Made by a program: the position numbers and the translations under genes. Source: Candidatus Altimarinota bacterium (GTDB lineage Bacteria > Patescibacteriota > Gracilibacteria > UBA4473). Taken from it: 5,112 nt of DNA. This document shows positions 1 through 4,620 of the stretch, piece after piece. The notes beneath the pieces are model-generated. The model saw only the letters and a list, made by a program, of their open reading frames with translations. It was not told the DNA's origin and made no database searches. Numbering within the stretch: position 1 is the stretch's first letter; each line of letters starts with the position of its first letter. The DNA lies in contig JAGYLK010000169.1 in NCBI GenBank assembly GCA_018401175.1, forward strand, positions 1 through 5,112. The letters are read 5' to 3'.

Positions 1-533
1 AAAGGAGTTTCCTCACGAACAGAAACAATTTTTTTTGCGATTTTATAAGCCGATGGCTCTTCTCCATATTCACGAAGTATTCGCGTCAATTCGCGTTCAG
101 AACTTGTATTCAAAATTTCCGCAGCAGCTCCCTGACGAGAATCATCAAAAGCCATTGTCAAAGGACCATCTGCCGCAAAAGCGAATCCCTTTTCTGGATC
201 ATCCAATTGATTGGAGCAAAGCCCTAAATCAAACAACATAACCAAGGGACGATCGGCCTTTTCAAGAAGTTCTCCCACCAAAGAGAACGATCCGTGGTGT
301 GGTTGAAATTTTTTCTTAAATCCAGATAAACGCTTTGTAGCAAATGCCAAATGCTGAGAATCGAGATCCGTAGCAATATATGTCGCCACATTTGGAAATC
401 GAGACAGAATCGCTTCGGCGTGTCCTCCTAAACCGAGCGTCCCGTCAAACACCGTTGCTGTTTTATCCGTCAGTAACTCGCTCAAAACTTCATCCCGGAG
501 CACAGACTCGTGGGATAAATTTTGTTGTATCAT
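1..533 (-). CDS. rsmH: 16S rRNA (cytosine(1402)-N(4))-methyltransferase RsmH, N-terminal part (runs off the left edge)
   Basis: The minus strand from an ATG at 533 reads 177 uninterrupted codons to the window edge; the family is usually about 300 residues. RsmH uses S-adenosylmethionine to N4-methylate C1402 in the decoding centre of 16S rRNA. The family N-terminus is clear: HESVLRDEVL at 8-17, the SAM-binding loop DGTLGLGGHAEAIL at 30-43, ATDLD at 54-58, DLGLCSNQLDDPEKGFAF at 102-119, and YGEEPSAYKIAKKI near 156-169. The normally very conserved DGPLDMRMD segment reads DGPLTMAFD here (122-130), so two or three usually invariant positions differ. No Shine-Dalgarno sequence precedes the ATG. 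Instead the TGA of a 17-codon mini-ORF overlaps the start codon. The mraZ gene that often precedes rsmH is absent. Identification is secure from motifs; activity despite the altered motif is assumed. Confidence 0.95.
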   Translation of the reverse strand, partial: MIQQNLSHESVLRDEVLSELLTDKTATVFDGTLGLGGHAEAILSRFPNVATYIATDLDSQHLAFATKRLSGFKKKFQPHHGSFSLVGELLEKADRPLVMLFDLGLCSNQLDDPEKGFAFAADGPLTMAFDDSRQGAAAEILNTSSERELTRILREYGEEPSAYKIAKKIVSVREETP

Positions 534-583
534 CTTGGGTAATTTTTGAGAATCTGTGCAAAACTTGTGAACAAATCGTGCAT
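530..583 (-). CDS. Possible 17-codon leader peptide upstream of rsmH
   Basis: An ATG at 583-581 opens a short frame encoding MHDLFTSFAQILKNYPR and ending at TGA (532-530). That stop overlaps the rsmH ATG in the arrangement ATGA, which is typical of translational coupling. The ATG lies only five bases after a TATATT -10 element, so a transcript from that promoter would start at or within a base or two of it, giving an almost leaderless message. I do not recognise the peptide. It may be a coupling device that loads ribosomes for rsmH, which has no ribosome binding site of its own. It may also be a chance frame, since 17 codons is short. Confidence 0.35.
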   Translation of the reverse strand: MHDLFTSFAQILKNYPR

Positions 584-588
584 AAAAA

Positions 589-617
589 AATATAGAACAA
601 AAAATGTGTTTATGCAA
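589..617 (-). promoter_or_regulatory. Promoter for the rsmH side
   Basis: On the minus strand TTGCAT (617-612) and TATATT (594-589) are separated by exactly 17 bases. The -10 matches consensus at 5 of 6 positions and the -35 at 3 of 6. It sits in AT-rich DNA between divergent genes, and the expected start is near 582-583. No array of TGGG-type MraZ operator repeats is seen between it and rsmH. Confidence 0.55.
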
Positions 618-822
618 TTAATTTTCTCTATTTCTCATTGACCTAAAGGAAAGTCTGTGTTGTTTTTTTGTTCAAGCAATAATCATCAATATTTTCCTCA
701 TTTTTAAAAAATATTTTTTATTATCCATCTGATAAACGTCTGAGATGGTGCGTCGGCAAATGCGGTTTTTTGTTTGGAGTGAATCGTTCTTTTTGAGATT
801 GATGAAGATCCCCTTTCTATCG

Positions 823-830
823 AAGGAGGA
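823..830 (+). promoter_or_regulatory. Strong Shine-Dalgarno sequence that decides a TTG start
   Basis: AAGGAGGA lies 4 bases before a TTG at 835-837, in frame with the downstream membrane protein. It is the only strong ribosome binding site seen in the window. It argues for the TTG over the in-frame ATGs at 745, 760 and 802, none of which has a good site. Confidence 0.55.
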
Positions 831-834
831 AAGT

Positions 835-1368
835 TTGAAATTTGAAACAAAACGAGTACCATCCCTCCCGATGATTCAGTCTTTTCTTGCCACGATTGCC
901 GTTGCCACTCTTCCCCTTGTAGAACAACGACTCGCTATTCCATTTGGATTTTTTTCTCAGCATTTAAGTATCTGGAACGCCCTTCTCGCCGGGATAATTG
1001 GAAATGTCGTATCTGTTGGGATTGTGCTCTGGCTCTGGCCTATTGTTGCAAATTTTGCATCCAAACATTCTCCCATTTGTGATCGATTCCTTCAAAAATT
1101 ATTTGCACGCACACGAACAAAACACTCCCACAAGTTTACAACCTGGGGCAGTGTTTTTCTGATTTTTTTTGTCATGCTCCCCATTCCCGGAAGTGGTGGC
1201 TGGAGCGGTTCTCTCGTCGCATGGCTCTTTGGAGTTCCCTACTGGCGAGCAATGAAACTTATTTTTATCGGACTGATTTTGGGAGCCTTCCTTGTCGCAG
1301 GAATGACGGTGGGAATCGATGAATCTCTTCAGATACTCAACGAATTTGTTTCGGAAGCTTCGCTGTAA
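835..1368 (+). CDS. COG2426-type small membrane protein (putative small multidrug export family)
   Basis: From the TTG at 835 the product is 177 residues. The same frame is open from an ATG at 745 (207 residues). I prefer TTG because AAGGAGGA precedes it and because the 207-residue form has an unusually long N-terminus for the family. Family signatures are LPLVEQRLAIPFG at 26-38, a GN pair at 56-57 and LPIPGSGGWSGS at 115-126, each in or beside hydrophobic segments. Predicted membrane segments lie roughly at 12-28, 42-74, 103-118 and 130-155, with a basic loop at about 75-102. This pattern fits Pfam Sm_multidrug_ex (COG2426), whose transport role is poorly proven, so the substrate is unknown. 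The gene is divergent from rsmH, and its last 32 bases overlap the end of the convergent tsaC-like gene. Confidence 0.8.
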   Translation: MKFETKRVPSLPMIQSFLATIAVATLPLVEQRLAIPFGFFSQHLSIWNALLAGIIGNVVSVGIVLWLWPIVANFASKHSPICDRFLQKLFARTRTKHSHKFTTWGSVFLIFFVMLPIPGSGGWSGSLVAWLFGVPYWRAMKLIFIGLILGAFLVAGMTVGIDESLQILNEFVSEASL

Positions 1369-1843
1369 AATCCCATATTTCAGAAGCTTCTCGCTGCGGT
1401 AAGTCCGAAAACCCCGGGAATATTAAGACACTTTTCCCAAATGTTTTTTGAATTTCTTCTGCCGAAAAAATAGGGGGATTTCCCGTAATATTCGCACTTG
1501 TTGCCGTTACCGGAAAATTTATTTCTGCCGCTACTTCTGGGATAGTCGTCACACGAAATGCCACGGATTTTTCTGGCCAAAACTCTGATTTCGGCAATTT
1601 ATTCGTTGGTTTCAAAATCGCTGTTCGTGGTTTTTCTGTAAAAAATTCTTTTGGAAAATCTTCTGGTACTTCTGCATATTCATGCAACATCTTCATGTCC
1701 CGCACCATAAGAGAAAACATTTGTTCCGGTTTTCTTTTTTTTAGACGCGATATATTTCGTAATCCAGACGCGTCATCGGCGCGCACTCCCAATCCCCAAC
1801 TCGTATCCGTGGGAAAGGCGGTAATAATGGTTTTTTCAAACAT
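1337..1843 (-). CDS. tsaC: L-threonylcarbamoyladenylate synthase, TsaC/Sua5 (YrdC domain)
   Basis: This 168-residue protein is a single YrdC domain. The family makes threonylcarbamoyl-AMP from threonine, bicarbonate and ATP, the first step of the t6A37 modification of ANN-decoding tRNAs in the cytoplasm. Visible motifs are AFPTDTSWGLG at 9-19, the basic KKRKPEQ with SLMV at 35-47 (nucleotide and carbonate binding region), FRVT at 96-99, the hallmark TSANITG at 115-121, and SEIWDFT at 154-160 before a terminal PKQIR. It is somewhat shorter than typical TsaC (about 180-200), and no C-terminal Sua5 domain is present. The stop is TGA; homologues often continue with Gly just after this Arg. The ATG at 1843 has no clear Shine-Dalgarno sequence and lies about 18 bases after a predicted transcription start. 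The gene ends 32 bp inside the convergent membrane-protein gene. Confidence 0.92.
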   Translation of the reverse strand: MFEKTIITAFPTDTSWGLGVRADDASGLRNISRLKKRKPEQMFSLMVRDMKMLHEYAEVPEDFPKEFFTEKPRTAILKPTNKLPKSEFWPEKSVAFRVTTIPEVAAEINFPVTATSANITGNPPIFSAEEIQKTFGKSVLIFPGFSDLPQREASEIWDFTAKLPKQIR

Positions 1844-1867
1844 TGTCTCAAAAATAATTCTGAAAGA

Positions 1868-1876
1868 ATTCTAGCA
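1868..1876 (-). promoter_or_regulatory. Candidate extended -10 promoter for tsaC
   Basis: TGCTAGAAT on the minus strand (1876-1868) contains a 5-of-6 -10 hexamer, TAGAAT, preceded by the TGn extension. No good -35 is seen 16-18 bases further up (TTTTTC). The start would be near 1861, leaving a leader of about 18 bases before the tsaC ATG. Confidence 0.4.
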
Positions 1877-1925
1877 CTCTCTTGATGAGAGAAAAAGATA
1901 CTTCAAGAGGAATTTTGAAAAAAAG

Positions 1926-1953
1926 TTGACCCATAGAAATAAATTCTTACAAT
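1926..1953 (+). promoter_or_regulatory. Promoter of the tRNA-Gly gene
   Basis: TTGACC (1926-1931) and TACAAT (1948-1953) are 16 bases apart, and each matches consensus at 5 of 6 positions. Transcription should begin near 1960, giving a precursor leader of about 15 bases before the mature tRNA 5' end at 1975. Confidence 0.75.
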
Positions 1954-1974
1954 CGACTCGTTCTCTTCAGTTCC

Positions 1975-2050
1975 GCGCGTGTCGTATAATGGCTCATTAC
2001 CCCAGCCTTCCAAGCTGGTGACGCGGGTTCGATTCCCGCCACGCGCTCCA
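1975..2050 (+). tRNA. tRNA-Gly, anticodon UCC, with encoded CCA
   Basis: The complete cloverleaf can be read. The acceptor stem GCGCGTG (1975-1981) pairs perfectly with CACGCGC (2040-2046). The anticodon stem CCAGC/GCTGG (2002-2006, 2014-2018) encloses the loop CTTCCAA with anticodon TCC at 2009-2011. The T-arm is GCGGG-TTCGATT-CCCGC (2023-2039). The discriminator base is T2047, and CCA is encoded at 2048-2050. The D-arm and anticodon-arm sequence closely resembles bacterial glycine tRNAs reading GGA and GGG codons. It stands alone with its own promoter and terminator, and its 3' end is repeated twice in the next 260 bases. Confidence 0.97.
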
Positions 2051-2052
2051 CG

Positions 2053-2089
2053 AAAATATCCTTAAGCCCTTGGGCTTGGGGATATTTTT
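2053..2089 (+). terminator. Intrinsic terminator of tRNA-Gly
   Basis: AAAATATCC (2053-2061) pairs with GGATATTTT (2080-2088). Inside it AAGCC (2064-2068) pairs with GGCTT (2073-2077) around CTTG, with a TT/GG internal mismatch between the stems. The 3' arm runs into a short T tract. It begins 3 bases after the tRNA CCA. Confidence 0.8.
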
Positions 2090-2094
2090 GTATA

Positions 2095-2179
2095 GTCCCG
2101 TAGGGACGTTGAATTGAACCCGGCGGGTTCGAATGCGAACGAAGAGAGCATCACGAAGTATTCCCGTTACGCGCTCCAA
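2095..2179 (+). repeat. tRNA-Gly 3'-end-like module 1 with interrupted T-arm
   Basis: The module begins with the perfect palindrome GTCCC-GTA-GGGAC (2095-2107). GAAT (2111-2114) can close against ATTC (2160-2163), with hairpin GAACCC-GGC-GGGTTC (2116-2130) inside. CGGGTTCG (2124-2131) and ATTCCCG (2160-2166) are the two halves of the tRNA T-arm, separated by a 28-base insert (2132-2159) that contains ATGC/GCAT. The module then ends in GTTACGCGCTCCA. From ATTCCCG to CCA it matches the real tRNA at 17 of 19 positions, the difference being CC to TT. There is no 5' tRNA half, anticodon arm or long open frame, so it is not a functional tRNA by itself. Confidence 0.7.
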
Positions 2180-2220
2180 GAAAAGACGGATGTACCCAAC
2201 GGGTATAGCCGTTTTTTCTT
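2178..2220. terminator. Long bidirectional terminator-like hairpin between the two modules
   Basis: AAGAAAAGACGG (2178-2189) pairs over 12 positions (one G-T) with CCGTTTTTTCTT (2209-2220). An inner hairpin TACCC-AAC-GGGTA (2193-2205) sits across a three-base internal loop. On the plus strand the 3' arm contains six Ts. On the minus strand it gives TCTTTTCTT, so it could also end transcripts of the convergent helicase gene, which stops at 2315. Confidence 0.75.
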
Positions 2221-2225
2221 CTTAT

Positions 2226-2311
2226 GACGACGAAGTCGTCGGAATTGAACCCGACGGGTTCGGCAACGCTGAATCCGCAAAGCGGATGAAGATTCCCGTT
2301 ACGCGCTCCAA
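2226..2311 (+). repeat. tRNA-Gly 3'-end-like module 2 with interrupted T-arm
   Basis: This has the same plan as module 1. It opens with the perfect palindrome GACGAC-GAA-GTCGTC (2226-2240). GGAAT (2241-2245) faces ATTCC (2292-2296), with hairpin GAACCC-GAC-GGGTTC (2247-2261) inside. CGGGTTCG (2255-2262) and ATTCCCG (2292-2298) are split by a 29-base insert (2263-2291). The insert is unlike that of module 1 and contains the perfect hairpin ATCCGC-AAA-GCGGAT (2273-2287). The closing 20 bases (2292-2311) are identical to 2160-2179. The module ends 4 bases before the helicase stop codon on the opposite strand. Confidence 0.7.
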
Positions 2312-2314
2312 ATC

Positions 2315-3868
2315 CTACTTTCGTTTTTTGAATCCTCCTGTTTTCTTTTTCCCAAATCCCTTATATCCATCACTCGATTTTTTAAACGATTTCTTTTCTG
2401 ATTTCTCTCCAAATGGACCATCCGTGCGCTTCACTGCATCACGACGAGTCGCACGATTTTTCCCATCAGTATAAGATTTTCTATCTGAGCGCCCCAACGT
2501 TCTTAATGTACGTGGACCTTTGTGCGTAGCTCTATATGTATCATGATCATAACGTTCTTTTGGAGGTTCCACTTTTCCCGATCCATTTATTTGAAATAAA
2601 AGAGCAGAAATGACTGCCGTGTCTCCAAACGCTTTCACCAACTCTTTACTTACGTGTGAATAAAAGGAAGTATCTTTGGTCGTAATAATATCCTCTAACT
2701 CATAAATCAACCGTTCTTGCTTTTTTATCGCCACCTTTTCCCGAGAGGGTAATTCTCCTTCCGGAATTTTATTCCCCGTCTCCTTCTCCAAGCGTCTAAT
2801 CTTGTGCTCTTCTCGCGAATCAATAAACGTTATCGCAATTCCCTGTTTTCCTGCACGACCCGTGCGTCCAATACGATGCACATAACTATCTACTTCTTTG
2901 GGAAGTGAGTAATTGATAACGTGCGTCAGATCATTGACATCGATCCCACGAGCAGCAACATCTGTCGCGATAAGGATATTAATTTTTTTTGCTTTGAATT
3001 GAGCCAAAATCCGCTCTCGTCCAGACTGATTGATATCCCCATGAATACAATCTACATCTAATTTTTCTTTTTTTAATGCATCTGATATTTCATTCACAAT
3101 CACTTTTGTCTGACAAAAAATAATACCGTGAAAATCATCAGCAAGTTCAATTATATTCTTAATAACGTCTAATTTGTCTGATCGACGCACGCGATAATAC
3201 ACTTGTTGAATATTATCCCGTTTGCTTTCCTTCCCTTTCACTTCCAAAACTACCTGATTTTTCATATATTTCTTTGCTAAATTTTGGATTCGCGGAGGGA
3301 TCGTTGCAGAAAAAAGAAACACTCGTTTTTTCTCCGGCGTCTCTTGCAAAATCAGTTCAATTTCATCTATAAATCCCATCTTCAGCATTTCATCCGCCTC
3401 ATCAAGAATGAAATATTTCACCGAAGAAATATCAAGCACCTTTCGACGCATCATATCTTGCACGCGTCCGGGTGTCCCTACCACGATATCGACTCCCCGT
3501 TTGAGATCTCGAATTTGTACCGCAATATCTTGTCCTCCATACACAGGAAGCGTTTTTATTTGTTTCGAACCCTTAAAAGAATCGATTTCTTTTGCCACTT
3601 GAATCGCCAACTCACGAGTGGGAGTAAGCACAATACATTGTACGGATCCTTCACGAGAAGCTATTTTTTCAATCAAAGGAAGTCCAAAAGCAGCTGTTTT
3701 CCCCGTTCCGGTCTGTGCAATTCCAACAATATCGTGTTCTGAATTCAAAATTATAGGAATTGCCTTTCCCTGGATTTCACTCGCAGAAGAGAATCCTCTT
3801 TTTCGAATCGTTTCAAGAATTTCTGGGCTGAGCCCAAGAGTGTCAAATGCTATTATTTCTGAATTCAC
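2315..3868 (-). CDS. DEAD-box ATP-dependent RNA helicase (DeaD/CsdA/RhlE-like)
   Basis: This is a complete superfamily 2 helicase of 517 residues from a GTG at 3868. It unwinds short RNA duplexes with ATP and probably acts in ribosome assembly, mRNA turnover or cold adaptation. Motifs, counted from the GTG: Q motif ending at Gln33, motif I AQTGTGKT 51-58, Ia PTRELA 83-88, Ib TPGR 132-135, II DEAD 156-159, III SAT 187-189, IV IIFCQT 249-254, V DVAARGID 303-310, VI HRIGRTGRAG 331-340. A helical region of about 365-428 follows. The last 85 or so residues are rich in Lys, Arg, Gly and Ser and look like a disordered RNA-binding tail. The frame is also open from a TTG at 3919 (534 residues), but that TTG is part of a likely -35 box. 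The GTG start gives MNSEIIAFDTLGLS, the usual helicase N-terminus. Neither start has a Shine-Dalgarno sequence. The exact subfamily is not settled. Confidence 0.95.
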   Translation of the reverse strand: MNSEIIAFDTLGLSPEILETIRKRGFSSASEIQGKAIPIILNSEHDIVGIAQTGTGKTAAFGLPLIEKIASREGSVQCIVLTPTRELAIQVAKEIDSFKGSKQIKTLPVYGGQDIAVQIRDLKRGVDIVVGTPGRVQDMMRRKVLDISSVKYFILDEADEMLKMGFIDEIELILQETPEKKRVFLFSATIPPRIQNLAKKYMKNQVVLEVKGKESKRDNIQQVYYRVRRSDKLDVIKNIIELADDFHGIIFCQTKVIVNEISDALKKEKLDVDCIHGDINQSGRERILAQFKAKKINILIATDVAARGIDVNDLTHVINYSLPKEVDSYVHRIGRTGRAGKQGIAITFIDSREEHKIRRLEKETGNKIPEGELPSREKVAIKKQERLIYELEDIITTKDTSFYSHVSKELVKAFGDTAVISALLFQINGSGKVEPPKERYDHDTYRATHKGPRTLRTLGRSDRKSYTDGKNRATRRDAVKRTDGPFGEKSEKKSFKKSSDGYKGFGKKKTGGFKKRK

Positions 3869-3891
3869 GTGGCGAGTATTACGAGGCTGGA

Positions 3892-3919
3892 AGTGTAAAT
3901 ATTTTTTTAATTTTGTCAA
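3892..3919 (-). promoter_or_regulatory. Promoter of the DEAD-box helicase gene
   Basis: On the minus strand a perfect TTGACA (3919-3914) is followed after 16 bases by TACACT (3897-3892, 4 of 6). The start would lie near 3885, about 17 bases before the GTG at 3868. This places the 5' end of the longest open frame inside the promoter. Confidence 0.55.
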
Positions 3920-3996
3920 CCGATAAGCCGTGTTCCGTGCTTTTCAAAAGAAAATAACCACTCTGAAAAAATCTTCTTCCCAAAACAGAGATTAAT

Positions 3997-4539
3997 TTAT
4001 TTTGTTTTTCCAACACGCCGAAAAACTTTTTTTCTTTCCATACATTGATTATTCGCAACAGTGAGTTCTTCAACAGTTACAAACGCTCGCGGATTATGAA
4101 AGCGAATTATTTTAAAAATAGAATCAAGGTCTTTTCTTTGCGTCATAATATAGAGAATATTCACCGGACCATCATTCCCCTGGGCTTTTACAGAAGCAAT
4201 ACGAAGCTTCTTCCTTCGTAATGCTTGTACCAAATTTGAAGCTTCTTTTTTGGTAATAACTTGAATAAAACTGGTTCCTACTGCTAATTTTTTTTCCAAA
4301 AAAATACCAACAAATGTTCCCATCGCAAATCCGCCTGCATACGCAATATAATTAATCGGACTGTCTAAGTTTTTCATAACCTGGCTAATAACAATAACCC
4401 AAATTAAGGCTTCAAAAAATCCTAACAAAGGAGCTATCAATTTCTGTCCTTTATTCAGCAACATAATTCGTAACGTACTTATCGAGACATCGAAAATACG
4501 AGCAAAAAAGATGAGAATGGGGATAAAAAGGTCTTCCAT
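3997..4539 (-). CDS. UPF0316 / DUF2179 family membrane protein
   Basis: The 180-residue product fits the UPF0316 plan of an N-terminal membrane domain plus a small cytoplasmic DUF2179 domain. Hydrophobic segments lie at about 4-28, 34-55 and 62-82. Family-like stretches are STLRIMLLNKGQK (21-33), LGFFEALIWVIVIS (39-52), the glycine-rich IAYAGGFAMGTFVGIFLEKKLA (65-86) and VITKKEASNLVQALRRKKLRI (94-114), then GNDGPVNILYIMTQRKDLDSI and HNPRAFVTVEE (148-158). The DUF2179 domain covers about 90-160, and a basic tail (168-180) ends the protein. The biochemical function of the family is unknown. The ATG at 4539 is the only reasonable start and has no clear ribosome binding site. The helicase gene follows on the same strand after 128 bases that contain a promoter, so co-transcription is not required. 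Confidence 0.85.
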   Translation of the reverse strand: MEDLFIPILIFFARIFDVSISTLRIMLLNKGQKLIAPLLGFFEALIWVIVISQVMKNLDSPINYIAYAGGFAMGTFVGIFLEKKLAVGTSFIQVITKKEASNLVQALRRKKLRIASVKAQGNDGPVNILYIMTQRKDLDSIFKIIRFHNPRAFVTVEELTVANNQCMERKKVFRRVGKTK

Positions 4540-4620
4540 AAGAGGCGGAAAATAAAAAGCTTCTGCTTTGTAATATGAGAAGGGATGAATAGCAAATTTT
4601 TTTAGAAATTCGAAAAGAAT

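Noticed and set aside
35..595. Plus-strand open frames of 68 and 71 codons opposite rsmH
   Set aside because: They lie opposite a clear RsmH reading frame and show no family motifs.
1337..1339. UGA read as glycine (Gracilibacteria/SR1 code), suggested by the tsaC stop falling where Gly is often found
   Set aside because: More than 1,500 codons of clear genes contain no in-frame TGA at glycine positions, which would be unlikely under that code.
70..2163. Shared 13-mer TCACGAAGTATTC at 70-82 and 2151-2163
   Set aside because: The first copy encodes a conserved part of RsmH; one such match in 5 kb is near chance expectation.
1997..2179. 60-codon minus-strand open frame across the tRNA
   Set aside because: It contains SNPRHQLG, the familiar false translation of a tRNA antisense strand, and it covers the tRNA, its terminator and the palindromes.
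2194..2305. Integron attC-like site (ACCCAAC core at 2194-2200)
   Set aside because: A matching GTTRRRY core at the right side is missing (GTTACGC at 2299 does not fit), and no integrase or gene cassette is present.
2095..2311. CRISPR array
   Set aside because: Only two copies about 130 bases apart, with structured inserts and no regular 25-40 base spacers.
2133..2474. 113-codon plus-strand open frame over the palindromes and the helicase 3' end
   Set aside because: It is antisense to the basic tail of a well-supported helicase and spans repeats and a terminator; the product has no recognisable domain.
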